Source: Burkholderia latens
Lineage (GTDB): Bacteria; Pseudomonadota; Gammaproteobacteria; Burkholderiales; Burkholderiaceae
Reading direction: 5' to 3'
NCBI RefSeq assembly: GCF_001718795.1
Contig: NZ_CP013435.1
Location: 1,426,001 to 1,490,000, forward strand
Length of the DNA: 64,000 nucleotides
A program made the position numbers and the translations under genes. Below, one piece after another: positions 1-9,876 of this stretch (within the stretch, counting starts at the first letter, position 1; each line of letters opens with the position of its first letter). The notes below the pieces were generated by a model that did not search any database, was not told the DNA's origin, and saw nothing but the letters and a program-made list of their open reading frames with translations.

Positions 1-188
1 CGCTCGCGCAACTGCTGTCGAACCTCGTGTCGAACAGCCCGTTCAAGCCGGGCGTGACGCTTGCGCAATACGCGGCCGACCTGCCGCGCACGCGGATGGT
101 CGGCGAGAACGAGGGCACGGTGACGATGCAGACCAACACCGGCTACGCGGTGAAGACTCCGGATGGCGTATGGATCGACGAACAGTAA
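1..188 (+). CDS. 3' end of an unidentified gene
   Basis: The window opens inside an open frame whose last 62 codons (from base 3) end at TAA 186-188. The visible C-terminus contains LAQYAADLPRTRMVGENEG and ends in GVWIDEQ. I do not recognise the family and see no membrane segment in this fragment. Codon use is typical of the window, so it is probably a genuine gene. The next small gene starts inside its last codons (ATG at 170), so the two are likely translated together. Confidence 0.55.
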   Translation, partial: LAQLLSNLVSNSPFKPGVTLAQYAADLPRTRMVGENEGTVTMQTNTGYAVKTPDGVWIDEQ

Positions 189-367
189 TCAACGTCGGCG
201 AGGGCGACGACGAACGCCTGTCACAGCCGAACGACGTGCGCGGCCTTGCGCGGCATCTGCCTGCGCTCGATCCCGCGCGCTATGTCGACGAGCAGGCGCG
301 ACGCGCGTTCGTCGAATCGCTGGAGCGCTGGCCGGTGCTCGCGAAGCTGATGGGATTGAAGCGGTAA
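170..367 (+). CDS. Small BcsR-like protein (65 aa)
   Basis: A 65-residue protein whose ATG overlaps the end of the preceding gene by 19 bases, suggesting translational coupling. The C-terminal half has acidic and aromatic residues followed by an amphipathic stretch ending LERWPVLAKLMG. That resembles the RWPLLAEF-type ending of BcsR, the small protein that supports cellulose synthase in enterobacteria. The resemblance is from memory of the family pattern. No bcsQ, bcsA or bcsB lies in the window, so a role in cellulose is unproven. It could instead be an unrelated small protein of the upstream gene's operon. Confidence 0.5.
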   Translation: MDRRTVINVGEGDDERLSQPNDVRGLARHLPALDPARYVDEQARRAFVESLERWPVLAKLMGLKR

Positions 368-405
368 ACGCACGACGGCCGGCGTGCGCGCCGGCCGTCG
401 TGCGT
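368..405. terminator. Perfect 17-bp hairpin, bidirectional terminator candidate
   Basis: Bases 368-384 and 389-405 are exact reverse complements with a four-base TGCG loop. The hairpin begins directly after the small gene's stop codon and lies just downstream of the convergent pirin gene, so it is placed to end transcription from both sides. There is no T tract on either side, so termination may need Rho. Confidence 0.6.
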
Positions 406-421
406 CGATGAACCGACCGGT

Positions 422-1306
422 TTACTGCGCGCGGCGCTCCGGCTGGCGCGTCCATTCATGTTCCTCGCCCGGCACCTTGCCGAAGGTCTGCGCAGCCCAT
501 GCATTGCGGGCGGCGTTGATCTTCGCGCGTTCGCTCGACACGAAATTCCATTCGATGAACCGCTCGCCCGGCAGGTGCGCGCCGCCAAGCAGCATCACGC
601 GCGCACCGTGCGCGCTGTCGAACGTCACGGTCCCGCCCGGTTCGAGCACGGCCATCGTCGAAGTTGCGAGCGGCGTGCCGTCGATCGCGAGGTCGCCGTC
701 GACGAGGTACACGCCGCGTTCATCGTGTTCGGCGTCGAGCGCAAGCCGCCCGCCCGCTGTGAATTCCGCGTACGCATAGAGCGTCGGCGAGAACACGTCC
801 ACCGGCGACGTGAGCCCGAACGCCGTGCCCGCGATCACGCGCACGGTCGCACCGTCGCGCGTGAACGACGGCAGCGTATCGGCTGCATGATGCGCGAACG
901 CAGGGGCGGTGTCCTCGTGCTCGACCGGCAGCGCGACCCAGGTCTGGATCCCGTGGACGGGCTGCTCGCGCGGGCGATCCTCGTCCGGCGATCGCTCCGA
1001 ATGGACGATGCCGCGGCCGGCCGTCATCCAGTTCACGTCGCCGGGCACGATCTTCTGCCGATAGCCGAGGCTGTCGTGATGCATCAGCGTGCCGTCGAAC
1101 AGGTAGGTGACGGTTGCGAGACCGATGTGCGGATGCGGCAGCACGTCGATGCCGCGGCCGGCCGGCAGCACGGCCGGCCCCATCTCGTCGAAGAAAATGA
1201 ACGGGCCGACGAGGCGCGCGGCGCGCGCGGGCAGCACGCGGCGCACGACGAGGTTGCCGATGTCGCTCTCGCGCGGCGTGAGCAGGGTCTTGATCGATGC
1301 GGACAT
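422..1306 (-). CDS. Pirin family protein
   Basis: A 294-residue bicupin of the pirin family. The N-terminal cupin carries the expected metal ligands: His58 and His60 in LPHPHIGLATVTY, and His102 and Glu104 in GRGIVHSE. The C-terminal pirin domain ends with the conserved GERFIEWNFVSS segment. Bacterial pirins bind iron or another metal and variously act as quercetinases or modulators of metabolic enzymes; which applies here cannot be read from sequence. It is the last gene of a minus-strand run after the antiporter and osmC, 31 bases behind the osmC stop. The length is normal for the family. Confidence 0.93.
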   Translation of the reverse strand: MSASIKTLLTPRESDIGNLVVRRVLPARAARLVGPFIFFDEMGPAVLPAGRGIDVLPHPHIGLATVTYLFDGTLMHHDSLGYRQKIVPGDVNWMTAGRGIVHSERSPDEDRPREQPVHGIQTWVALPVEHEDTAPAFAHHAADTLPSFTRDGATVRVIAGTAFGLTSPVDVFSPTLYAYAEFTAGGRLALDAEHDERGVYLVDGDLAIDGTPLATSTMAVLEPGGTVTFDSAHGARVMLLGGAHLPGERFIEWNFVSSERAKINAARNAWAAQTFGKVPGEEHEWTRQPERRAQ

Positions 1307-1337
1307 GGTGGGCTGTATCGTGGTCAGGAGCGATGCG

Positions 1338-1730
1338 TCACGCGATGGCCGTGTCGATCGCGATCGGGTGCGTGAGGATCTTGTGCACCGGGCATGCGTT
1401 CGCGATCTGGAGCAGGCGCTCGCGCTGCTCGTCCGACAGGTCGCCGTCCAGCGTGATGCGGCGCACGATCGTGCTGCCCGCGCTGCCCGATTCGTGCGCG
1501 AGCTTCACGTGCACCTCGGCAAGCGGCCAGCCTTTGCGCTGCGCGTACATCTTCAGCGTGATCGCGGTGCATGCGCCGAGGCTCGACAGCAGCAGCGCGA
1601 CCGGTGTCGGTGCGGTGTCGCCGCCGCCGAGCGCAGCCGGTTCGTCGGCGCGCCACTGATGGACGCCGTCGGTGAAGTGGACGAGGTAATCGACCGAGCC
1701 GATGCTCGCTTCGACGGTGAGTTCGCTCAT
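1338..1730 (-). CDS. OsmC family peroxide-reducing protein
   Basis: A 130-residue OsmC/Ohr-type protein. The two peroxidatic/resolving cysteines are Cys54 in [15 protein letters not shown] and Cys113 in [10 protein letters not shown], as in OsmC/YhfA-like proteins that reduce organic hydroperoxides. The frame stays open upstream to 1760, but the start MSELTVEAS at 1730 matches the family N-terminus. It sits between the antiporter and pirin on the same strand, so a shared transcript is likely. The exact subfamily (OsmC, Ohr or YhfA-like) is uncertain; the LTHPI ending is closest to the YhfA/OsmC-like group. Confidence 0.9.
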   Translation of the reverse strand: MSELTVEASIGSVDYLVHFTDGVHQWRADEPAALGGGDTAPTPVALLLSSLGACTAITLKMYAQRKGWPLAEVHVKLAHESGSAGSTIVRRITLDGDLSDEQRERLLQIANACPVHKILTHPIAIDTAIA

Positions 1731-1791
1731 GGCAATTCCATTGGGCAAGAGAAGGGGCACGCGGCCGGCAGGGGCCGCGCATGCCCGCGAA

Positions 1792-3372
1792 TTACGGTTC
1801 GAGCAGCCGCTGCAGCCGCAGCTCCTCGAAGTCCAGCTCGGATTCTATGCGGTGCAGCACCGCGTCGTCGACCCGGCCGTCGCGATGCAGGTCGAGCAGG
1901 GCGCTGCGCGACACGCCGACCAGCTCGAGTTCGACGCGCAGCATCCGCGCGCGCACGTCCGCGGGCTCCGCGCCGTCGCGATGCGCCCGTTCGTTGAATG
2001 CGACGCGGCTCCGGTATTCGGTCAGCAGCCGGTCGAGCGACGCGCGTTCGAGGCCGGCGCCGCGCTGCTCGCGCGCATCGAGTTCGGCAAGTGCCGCGCC
2101 GAACGTATGCGCGCGCACCGCGTGCTCGGACATCGTGTGCCGCGTTGCCGGGCGAAGCTTCATCACGCGGATCAGCGGTGCGAGCGTGCCGCCTTGCACG
2201 ACGAGCGTCGCGATGATCAGCAGGAACGTGCTGAACAGGATCAGGTCGCGCCCGGGGAAAGTGCCGGGCAGCGCGATCGCGGCCGCGAGGCTGACGACGC
2301 CGCGCATGCCGGACCAGCCGAGCACGACGGCCTCGCGCCACGACCACGGCGCATGGCCCGCGCGCCGCGCGCGCAGGCGGCCGGGCAGCCACATCGCGAC
2401 GAACACCCACACGAGCCGCGCGGCAATGGCGGCGGCGGTGGCCGGCAGTGCGACGCGCAGGCCGGCCATCAGCACCGCGCCTTCTTGGTTCACGCCCGCG
2501 AGGATCGCATGCAGCGCGAGGCCGATCAGGATGAACACGAGCGCGTCGAGCACGAACACGATCGCTTCCCACGTCGCCTTCGCCTTGATCCGCATGTCGG
2601 CGTCGAACACGCGATGCTGGCGCACGCCGAGCACGAGGCCGCAGGTGACCACCGACAGCACGCCCGAGCCGTGCACGGCTTCCGCGATCCCGTAGCTGCC
2701 CCACGCCATCGCGAACGTGACGACGATGCCGAGCATCGGCTCGCGCAGGCGCTGCAGTACCCAGCACATCGCATGGCCGCATGCGAGGCCGACTGCGATG
2801 CCGATCAGCGTCAGCGAAAAGAACAGCCCCGTCGCACTCGCGGGCGTGATCGTGACCGCGAGCGCGGCCGACACTGCCATCTGGTACAACAGCAGGCCCG
2901 ACGCATCGTTGACGAGGCTTTCACCTTCAAGCACCGCGACGAGCCTCGCCGGCAGCGGATGGCGCTGCAGGATCGCTTTCGCGGCGACCGCGTCGGGCGG
3001 CGACACGATCGCGCCGAGCGTGAAGCACGCGGCCCAAGGCAATGCCGGATTCACGGCGTGCACGGCGAGCGCGACCGCGACCGTCGTGAACGCGACCGCG
3101 CCGAGCGCGAGCGACGCGATCGATGCGAGCTCGTGCCTGAACTCCTTCCACGCGGTGTAGAAGCCGCTCGACATCAGCAGCGGGGGCAACACGGCCGCCA
3201 GCAGCAGCGCCGGATCCATGTCGGGCACGCGCTTGCCGGCGACGGCCACCACGCAGCCGCCGAGCAGCAGCACGACGGCCGGCGGAATCGATGCGCGTTC
3301 GGCGAGCCACGTGAGGGCGCCGGCGCCGCAGATCAACAACAGCAGATAGTGGAACAGCTCGACGTTGCTCAT
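1792..3372 (-). CDS. CPA1 family Na+/H+ antiporter
   Basis: A 526-residue inner-membrane cation/proton antiporter of the NhaP/YjcE-like CPA1 family. About twelve hydrophobic segments occupy residues 1-400. The ion-binding region is visible as [11 protein letters not shown] and [16 protein letters not shown], whose acidic residues carry the transported ions. The cytoplasmic C-terminus of roughly 120 residues is rich in Arg and Glu. The gene begins 26 bases after a XapX-type small membrane protein gene on the same strand and precedes osmC and pirin. I see no good Shine-Dalgarno before the ATG at 3372, so translation may depend on the upstream gene. Confidence 0.93.
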   Translation of the reverse strand: MSNVELFHYLLLLICGAGALTWLAERASIPPAVVLLLGGCVVAVAGKRVPDMDPALLLAAVLPPLLMSSGFYTAWKEFRHELASIASLALGAVAFTTVAVALAVHAVNPALPWAACFTLGAIVSPPDAVAAKAILQRHPLPARLVAVLEGESLVNDASGLLLYQMAVSAALAVTITPASATGLFFSLTLIGIAVGLACGHAMCWVLQRLREPMLGIVVTFAMAWGSYGIAEAVHGSGVLSVVTCGLVLGVRQHRVFDADMRIKAKATWEAIVFVLDALVFILIGLALHAILAGVNQEGAVLMAGLRVALPATAAAIAARLVWVFVAMWLPGRLRARRAGHAPWSWREAVVLGWSGMRGVVSLAAAIALPGTFPGRDLILFSTFLLIIATLVVQGGTLAPLIRVMKLRPATRHTMSEHAVRAHTFGAALAELDAREQRGAGLERASLDRLLTEYRSRVAFNERAHRDGAEPADVRARMLRVELELVGVSRSALLDLHRDGRVDDAVLHRIESELDFEELRLQRLLEP

Positions 3373-3397
3373 GCGCGGCGCAGCGGTCGTTGGCGCA

Positions 3398-3658
3398 TCA
3401 TGACGGCTTGCGTTCGTTCGTGCTGCCGCCCGGCAGCGCGCCGAACATGTGCTGGCTGCACTTCGCGTCGCGCCATGCGGCGTTCAACCGGTGGCCGGCG
3501 AGCATGCGCCGCGCGACCGGCAGGATCTGTTCGCCGGCCAGCATGCCGAGCAGGCCGGTGAGCGCGATGATCGGCGGCGCGGGCGAGTTCACGCCGATCG
3601 CGCCGTAGATGACGCCGGCGAGCACGCCGGCGAGCAGCGAGAGGACATACGGTTTCAT
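3398..3658 (-). CDS. XapX (DUF1427) domain small membrane protein
   Basis: An 86-residue protein starting at MKPYVLSLLAG, with GAGG about ten bases before the ATG. Two hydrophobic helices span residues 4-25 and 28-50, with the conserved SPAPPIIALTGLLGMLAGEQ between and within them, the hallmark of the XapX/DUF1427 family. A cytoplasmic-type tail (RRMLAGHRLNAAWRDAKCS) follows. Function is unknown. It directly precedes the Na+/H+ antiporter gene. A second XapX gene lies 2 kb away at 5713. The frame is open further upstream but that extension is not protein-like. Confidence 0.85.
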   Translation of the reverse strand: MKPYVLSLLAGVLAGVIYGAIGVNSPAPPIIALTGLLGMLAGEQILPVARRMLAGHRLNAAWRDAKCSQHMFGALPGGSTNERKPS

Positions 3659-3933
3659 GGTGGTGCGCCTCGTGATGGCCGAGCGGCACCGGAACGGCAC
3701 CGTCAAAGTTTTGAAAGCGTATCGGGTTTGCGTGAAGAAAAAAAGAGCGGGCGAGCATGAACTGCCGTCGTGGCGGGAATCGCATCGATTCCGTTTCTTG
3801 GGTGTTCGCGCCGCGCGTTTGCGGCTTAAATACTTCAAGCCGGAGTGCGATCCGGCGCGACGTACCTCAGGCGCCTCCCGTTTTGCCGGTCGAGGCAGGC
3901 CTCCCTTTTTCCGTTCACAGGACTGGATGCGCG

Positions 3934-4620
<687 letters not shown>

Positions 4621-4682
4621 CGGGCGCGCCGCGTAGTGCGCGATTGCGCGGGCGGGCCGCTTGCGCGCCGCCCGCGACGCGC

Positions 4683-5606
4683 TCAGGCCGCCGGCAGCGC
4701 CCATGGCGCGCGCGCGAAGTGTCCGGCGAGGAAATCGAGCAGCACCGTCACGCGCGCGGCGCGCAGCATGCCGGGCGGCGTGACGAGGTTCACGTTGATG
4801 TCGGCGATCTTCCAGTCGCACATCACTTCCTCGAGCTCGCCGCGCTGCAGCGCGTCCCATACGAGGAATTCGGGCTGGAGCGCGAGGCCGTGACCGGCGA
4901 CGAGCGCGGGGAGGATCACGTCGGCGTTATTGGTGCGGACCCGGCCGTGCACGTTCGCGCCGAAATCCTCGCCGGATGCCGGATGGCGGAACCTCCAGTG
5001 TTCGGGCGTTGGCAGGTTCGTGTATGTGAGGCATACGTGCTGCTCGAGCTCACGCGGATGCGCGGGGCGGCCGCGCCGCTCGAGATATGCGGGCGACGCG
5101 ACGAGCGGCCGGCGCACCGCGCACAGGCGGCGCGAACGCAGCGACGAATCGGTCAGTTCGGCGATGCGGATCGCGACGTCGAAGCCGCCGGATACGATGT
5201 CGACGATGTGGTCGGTCAGCACGAGATCGATGTCGACGCGCGGATAGCGTTCGAGAAACGCGGGCAGCACCGGCGACAGGTGGCGCAGCCCGAACGACAT
5301 CGGCGCGTTTACCCGCACGAGGCCGTGCGGTTCGAGTGCTTGCGCGGACGCCTCGTTCTCGATCAGTTCGGCATCGGCGAGCAGGCGGATCGCGCGGTCG
5401 CGCAGCAACTCGCCGGTCGGCGTGAGCGACAGCTTGCGCGACGTGCGGTACAGCAGCATCGCGCCGAGGCGCTTTTCGAGGCGCCCGATCGCCTTCGACA
5501 CGGTCGGTTGCGACACGCCGAGCGAGTCGGCGGCTTTCGCGAACGATCCGGTCTCCGCGACGCGCGCAAAGATGGCCCAGGCTTCGAGATCAGGAAGGTG
5601 TTGCAT
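4683..5606 (-). CDS. LysR family transcriptional regulator
   Basis: A 307-residue LysR regulator. The N-terminal winged helix-turn-helix (residues about 5-65, [21 protein letters not shown]) is followed by a periplasmic-binding-protein-like effector domain. The [16 protein letters not shown] stretch places it in the CrgA/DsdC-like group common in Burkholderia. It is transcribed away from the XapX-amidohydrolase operon that starts 107 bases upstream, the classic arrangement for a LysR protein controlling the divergent genes. It is convergent with the isochorismatase gene. The effector is unknown. Confidence 0.92.
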   Translation of the reverse strand: MQHLPDLEAWAIFARVAETGSFAKAADSLGVSQPTVSKAIGRLEKRLGAMLLYRTSRKLSLTPTGELLRDRAIRLLADAELIENEASAQALEPHGLVRVNAPMSFGLRHLSPVLPAFLERYPRVDIDLVLTDHIVDIVSGGFDVAIRIAELTDSSLRSRRLCAVRRPLVASPAYLERRGRPAHPRELEQHVCLTYTNLPTPEHWRFRHPASGEDFGANVHGRVRTNNADVILPALVAGHGLALQPEFLVWDALQRGELEEVMCDWKIADINVNLVTPPGMLRAARVTVLLDFLAGHFARAPWALPAA

Positions 5607-5712
5607 GGTCGGACGAAATGACGGGGAAGCGGAGTGAAGGCGAAGGCAGCGAAGCGCAGCATGCGGCCGATGCGATGCGGGTCATTCTAATCCGGCCGGG
5701 AGAAATATCGTT

Positions 5713-5880
5713 ATGGAATCTTATCTATCGTCGTTGGCTGCCGGCGTGCTGATCGGTGTCGTGTACAGCGTGATCAAGGTGCGCTCGCCAGCGCCGCCGC
5801 TGGTCGCGCTGATCGGCCTCGCCGGGATGCTGATCGGCGCGCAGGCCGTCGGGCCCGTGCGTCACTGGCTCGGCTTCTGA
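5713..5880 (+). CDS. Second XapX (DUF1427) small membrane protein, 55 aa
   Basis: A 55-residue open frame beginning MESYLSSLAAGVLIGVVYS and ending in RHWLGF. It has two hydrophobic helices and the family signature SPAPPLVALIGLAGMLIGAQ, and is clearly a paralogue of the protein encoded at 3398-3658 but without its C-terminal tail. It is the first gene of the operon divergent from the LysR regulator; the amidohydrolase gene starts 19 bases after its stop. Function of the family is unknown. The consistent pairing with the flanking genes argues that it is a real gene despite its length. Confidence 0.8.
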   Translation: MESYLSSLAAGVLIGVVYSVIKVRSPAPPLVALIGLAGMLIGAQAVGPVRHWLGF

Positions 5881-5899
5881 CCGCATCGAGGACACGCGA

Positions 5900-7789
5900 A
5901 TGAGCGCAACCGACATTCAACCGGATCTGATCCTGCACAACGGGCGCATCACGACGCTCGACCGCGCGAACCCCGTTGCAACCGCGGTCGCGATTGCCGC
6001 CGGGCGCTTCGTCGCCGTCGGCAGCGAAGCGGAGGTGATGCCGCTCGCGGGCCGCGCGACGAAGGTCGTCGATCTCGGCGGCCGCGGCGTGCTGCCCGGT
6101 CTGATCGACAACCACTGCCACGTGATTCGCGGCGGCCTGAACTACAACATGGAGCTGCGCTGGGACGGCGTGCCCTCGCTCGCCGTCGCGATGGAGATGC
6201 TGAAGCAGCAGGTCGCGATCACGCCGGCGCCGCAGTGGGTGCGCGTGGTCGGCGGCTTCACCGAGCATCAGTTCGTGGAGAAACGGCTGCCGACGATCGA
6301 CGAGCTCAATGCGGTTGCACCCGACACGCCGGTGTTCATCCTGCACCTGTACGATCGCGCGCTGCTGAACGCGGCCGCGCTGCGCGTGGTCGGCTATACG
6401 AAGGACACGCCCGAGCCGCCGGGCGGGACAATCCTTCGCGATGCCGCAGGCAACCCGACCGGCCTGCTGCTCGCGAATCCGAACGCGACGATCCTTTACG
6501 CGACGCTCGCGAAGGGTCCGAAGCTGCCGTTCGAGTATCAGTACAACTCGACGCGCCACTTCATGCGCGAGCTGAACCGGCTCGGCGTGACCGGCGTGAT
6601 CGACGCGGGCGGCGGCTCGCAGAATTACCCCGACGATTACGAAGTGATCCGCAAGCTGCACGATGCGGGCGAGATGACGATCCGGATCGCATACAACCTG
6701 TTCACGCAGAAGCCGAACGCGGAGAAGGAAGACTTCGTGAACTGGACGAAGAGCGTCAAGTATCACGACGGCACCGATTACTTCCGCAACAACGGCGCGG
6801 GCGAGATGCTGGCGTTTTCGGCGGCCGACTTCGAAGACTTCCGCGTCGCGCGTCCGGATCTGCCCGAGCAGATGGAGGACGATCTGGAAGGCGTCGTGCG
6901 CGTGCTCGCGGAAAACCGCTGGCCGTGGCGCATGCACGCGACGTATGACGAAACCATCAGCCGCGCGCTCGACGTGTTCGAGAAGGTCAACAAGGACATC
7001 CCGCTTGAAGGGCTGAACTGGTTCTTCGATCACGCGGAAACGATCACCGAGAAGTCGATGGACCGGATCGCCGCGCTCGGCGGCGGCGTCGCGGTGCAGC
7101 ACCGGATGGCCTACCAGGGCGAGTACTTCGTCGAGCGCTACGGCGCGCAGGCCGCGGAGGCGACGCCGCCGGTCGCGAAGATGCTCGGCAAGGGGCTGAA
7201 GGTATCGGCCGGCACCGACGCGACGCGCGTCGCGTCGTACAACCCGTGGGTGTCGCTTGCATGGCTGGTGACGGGCAAGACGGTCGGCGGGATGCGCATG
7301 TATCCGCAGCGCAACCTGCTGGATCGCGAAACCGCGCTGCGGATGTGGACCGAGTACGTCACGTGGTTTTCGAACGAGGAAGGCAAGAAAGGACGGATCG
7401 CGGTCGGGCAGCTTGCCGACCTGATGGTCCCGGATCGCGACTTCTTCACATGTGCGGAGGACGATATCGCCGGCACGACGGCGTTGCTGACGGTGGTGGG
7501 CGGGAAGATCGTGTGGGGTGCGGGGCCGTTCGAGCCGCACGACGCGCCGATTCCGCCCGCGATGCCGGACTGGTCGCCGGTGCGCGCATACGGCGGCTAT
7601 GGCGGCTGGGGCGCGACGCAGCGTAACGGTGCACCGCTGCAACGCGCGGCGGCCGCCGCGATGTGCGGCTGCGCCAATGCATGCAACGTTCACCAGCATG
7701 CGCACGCGAGCGCTTGGGCAAGCGCGCTGCCGACGTCGGACGCGAAGGGCTTCTGGGGCGCGTTCGGCTGTTCGTGCTGGGCCGTCTGA
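5900..7789 (+). CDS. YtcJ-type amidohydrolase with Cys/His-rich C-terminal tail
   Basis: A 629-residue metal-dependent hydrolase of the amidohydrolase-3 (YtcJ-like) family. The N-terminal composite domain (MPDLILHNGRI-type strand at 8-20) leads to the metal motif NHCH (His72, His74), later His residues in RMHATYDE and FFDHAETI, and SAGTDATR near the end of the barrel. The last 55 residues are not typical: after an Ala run they hold Cys589, Cys591, Cys595, His598, His600, His602, Cys624 and Cys626. No signal peptide is visible, so it should be cytoplasmic. An AGGA Shine-Dalgarno precedes the ATG. It is followed one base later by the DoxX gene. The substrate is unknown; family members act on amides and related cyclic or formylated compounds. 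Confidence 0.9.
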   Translation: MSATDIQPDLILHNGRITTLDRANPVATAVAIAAGRFVAVGSEAEVMPLAGRATKVVDLGGRGVLPGLIDNHCHVIRGGLNYNMELRWDGVPSLAVAMEMLKQQVAITPAPQWVRVVGGFTEHQFVEKRLPTIDELNAVAPDTPVFILHLYDRALLNAAALRVVGYTKDTPEPPGGTILRDAAGNPTGLLLANPNATILYATLAKGPKLPFEYQYNSTRHFMRELNRLGVTGVIDAGGGSQNYPDDYEVIRKLHDAGEMTIRIAYNLFTQKPNAEKEDFVNWTKSVKYHDGTDYFRNNGAGEMLAFSAADFEDFRVARPDLPEQMEDDLEGVVRVLAENRWPWRMHATYDETISRALDVFEKVNKDIPLEGLNWFFDHAETITEKSMDRIAALGGGVAVQHRMAYQGEYFVERYGAQAAEATPPVAKMLGKGLKVSAGTDATRVASYNPWVSLAWLVTGKTVGGMRMYPQRNLLDRETALRMWTEYVTWFSNEEGKKGRIAVGQLADLMVPDRDFFTCAEDDIAGTTALLTVVGGKIVWGAGPFEPHDAPIPPAMPDWSPVRAYGGYGGWGATQRNGAPLQRAAAAAMCGCANACNVHQHAHASAWASALPTSDAKGFWGAFGCSCWAV

Positions 7790-7790
7790 C

Positions 7791-8243
7791 ATGACGGCGC
7801 GTATCGCCTACGGCACTCCGGCGTGGGTTCGCGCACTGCTGTCGCAGCCGTGGGTGCTGCCGCTCGTGCGTCTCGCGCTGGTGTCCGCCTATCTGCTCGG
7901 CGGCGTCGCGAAGGCGCTCGATTTCAACGGCGCAGTGGCGGAGCAGGCGCACTTCGGCTTGCATCCAGCCGCGCTTTGGGCGGCGCTGGCGATCGCGGTC
8001 GAGATCGCCGGTTCGCTGTGCGTGGTGTTTCGCCGCTTCACATGGCTCGGCGCCGGCAGTCTCGGCATGCTGACGCTCGTCGCGATGATCGTGGCGAACG
8101 ATTTCTGGAACCGCTCGGGCGTCGATCATTTCATCGCGCTGAACAGCTTTTTCGAGCATCTCGGGCTGATCGCGGCACTCGTGCTCGCGACCGTACTCGA
8201 CGATGCGCGGCAATCGGCCGATGATGGCCGCTCCATTCGATGA
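7791..8243 (+). CDS. DoxX family membrane protein
   Basis: A 150-residue inner-membrane protein with four hydrophobic segments, the size and pattern of the DoxX/DoxD family. The stretch LALVSAYLLGGVAKALDF near the N-terminus is the typical DoxX opening helix. The ATG follows the amidohydrolase stop codon by one base, so the pair is translationally coupled. DoxX proteins are membrane partners in assorted redox or stress systems; no substrate can be inferred here. Confidence 0.85.
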   Translation: MTARIAYGTPAWVRALLSQPWVLPLVRLALVSAYLLGGVAKALDFNGAVAEQAHFGLHPAALWAALAIAVEIAGSLCVVFRRFTWLGAGSLGMLTLVAMIVANDFWNRSGVDHFIALNSFFEHLGLIAALVLATVLDDARQSADDGRSIR

Positions 8244-8269
8244 CGATGCAACCCACAGGAAATTCGTTG

Positions 8270-9181
8270 ATGAAATCCATTCGCTCAATACTGATCGCCG
8301 CGATGCTCGCGGGCGGCCTGGCCGTGCCGGTGGCGTTCGCGAAACCGCCGGTGCCGCCGGCGGTCGCGCCGACGGTGGCCGTCGGTCCGCAGTACGACAC
8401 GACGCACGTGTGCGTCGCGCCGGAGGACTTCGACCGCTTCACCGACAGCTTCGTCGCGACGTTCGGCGGCAAGAAATCGAAGCAGGGCGTGTTCCAGGTC
8501 ACGCCGACGCCGAGCCAGACGATGTCGCAGCTCGTGCTGACGCCAGCCGGCACGATTTCGGTGTTCGGCTTCAAGACGCCGATCCCGTACCCGTTCTGCT
8601 CCGAGCGCACCGGCTATCTCGTCACCGACATGGACGTCGCGGTGAAGTCGGCGCGTGAGCACGGTGCCGATGTGATCGTCGACACGTTCCCCGATCCGAT
8701 CGGGCGCGATGCGATCATCATGTGGGCGGGCGGCGTGAACATGCAGCTGTACTGGCACACGCAGGCGCCGAATTACGACGCGCTGCAGACCATTCCCGAG
8801 AATCGCGTCTATGTGTCGCCGCAAAGCGTACGCAAGTTCGTGCACGACTTCGTCAAGTTCTCGAAGGGCAAAGTGGTGTCCGACAACCCGAAGGCGCCCG
8901 GCATCGAAATCGGCCGGCCGAACGATACGTACCGCCGGATCCGGATCGAATCGGGTTTCGGCAAGATGACCGTGCTAGTCACCGACGGTCACCTGCCGTA
9001 TCCGTTCGGCCGCGAGATGACCGGCTACGAGGTGCCCGATCTCGCGGCGACGCTGAAGCGGGCCGAAGCGGCCGGCGTAACCGTGCTCGTGCCGCCGTTC
9101 GCATCGGACGGCCGCGATGCGGCGCTCGTGCAGTTCCCCGGCGGCTACGTCGCCGAGATCCACGCGGGCGCGGCGCGATGA
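8270..9181 (+). CDS. Secreted glyoxalase/VOC-fold protein
   Basis: A 303-residue protein with a clear signal peptide (MKSIRSILIAAMLAGGLA, cleaved after PVAFA). Two halves each look like a vicinal-oxygen-chelate (glyoxalase) module, with repeated HVCVAPEDFDRFTDSF and VYVSPQSVRKFVHDF motifs and paired YPF segments. An earlier in-frame ATG at 8240 overlaps the DoxX stop, but a CAGGAA Shine-Dalgarno 9-10 bases before 8270 and the signal peptide favour 8270. A periplasmic location is unusual for VOC proteins, which are mostly cytoplasmic. It overlaps the next gene by four bases (ATGA). Confidence 0.85.
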   Translation: MKSIRSILIAAMLAGGLAVPVAFAKPPVPPAVAPTVAVGPQYDTTHVCVAPEDFDRFTDSFVATFGGKKSKQGVFQVTPTPSQTMSQLVLTPAGTISVFGFKTPIPYPFCSERTGYLVTDMDVAVKSAREHGADVIVDTFPDPIGRDAIIMWAGGVNMQLYWHTQAPNYDALQTIPENRVYVSPQSVRKFVHDFVKFSKGKVVSDNPKAPGIEIGRPNDTYRRIRIESGFGKMTVLVTDGHLPYPFGREMTGYEVPDLAATLKRAEAAGVTVLVPPFASDGRDAALVQFPGGYVAEIHAGAAR

Positions 9182-9876
9182 AGCACGAGGACACGATTCT
9201 TGCCGCAGTCGCCGGCTTCGTCGACACGTTGAGCTTCGTCGCGTTGTTCGGGCTGTTCACCGCGCACGTGACGGGCAACTTCGTGCTGATCGGCGCGGGC
9301 ATCGCGGGCTTCGGTCAGGGCGTCGTGCTGAAACTGAGCGTGTTTCCGGCGTTCGTGTGCGGCGTGATCGCCGCGAGCGTAATCGCGCGATCGCTGTCGG
9401 GCCGGCCCGCATGGCAGGGCACGCGCGTGCTGCACACGGTGCAGGCGGTGCTGCTGCTCGGATTCTGCGCGGCCGGCGTGTGGGCGACGCCCGTCACGCA
9501 TCCCGACAGCCTGCCGGCGCTCGTGGCCGGCATTGTCGGCACGTTCGCGATGGGCGTGCAAAACGCGCATCCGCGCGTGATCGCGCGGGCGGGCGGCGTG
9601 CCGAACACGGTGATGACCGGCAACGTGACGCAGGCGATTCTCGACGTCGTCGACATGCTGTCGCCCGGTACCGCGGAAAACGCCCGAGCGGCCGCGCGAG
9701 CCCGTTTCGGCAAGATGCTGCCGGCTATCGTCGCGTTCGCGCTCGGCGCCGCATGCGGCGCGCTCGGGTTCCGGTACGCCGGGTTTCTGGCGCTGCTCGT
9801 GCCGGTCGGCGCACTCGTGGTGCTCGCGCTCGGTGCGGCGCAGGCGGCGGGCGCCGCCGCGCAGGAGCGCGCATGA
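9178..9876 (+). CDS. DUF1275 (YoaK-like) membrane protein
   Basis: A 232-residue integral membrane protein with about six hydrophobic segments. It carries the DUF1275 signatures: AGFVDTLSFVALFGLFTAHVTGN early, and GMGVQNA-like FAMGVQNAHPRVIARAG with NTVMTGNVTQAI in the middle. Function of the family is unknown. It overlaps its neighbours on both sides by four bases (ATGA), so it is firmly part of the operon. Confidence 0.88.
   Translation: MKHEDTILAAVAGFVDTLSFVALFGLFTAHVTGNFVLIGAGIAGFGQGVVLKLSVFPAFVCGVIAASVIARSLSGRPAWQGTRVLHTVQAVLLLGFCAAGVWATPVTHPDSLPALVAGIVGTFAMGVQNAHPRVIARAGGVPNTVMTGNVTQAILDVVDMLSPGTAENARAAARARFGKMLPAIVAFALGAACGALGFRYAGFLALLVPVGALVVLALGAAQAAGAAAQERA

Noticed and set aside
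1702..3561. 619-codon plus-strand frame opposite the Na+/H+ antiporter
   Set aside because: His/Gln/Arg-rich antisense of hydrophobic codons; the antiporter on the minus strand explains the frame.
4647..4676. GC hairpin between the isochorismatase and LysR genes
   Set aside because: A 9-bp stem with a 12-base loop and no T run in very GC-rich DNA; position is right for a terminator but chance pairing is too likely to list it.
5774..7792. 672-codon minus-strand frame opposite the amidohydrolase
   Set aside because: Arg/His-rich low-complexity sequence with no family features; the plus-strand gene is well supported.
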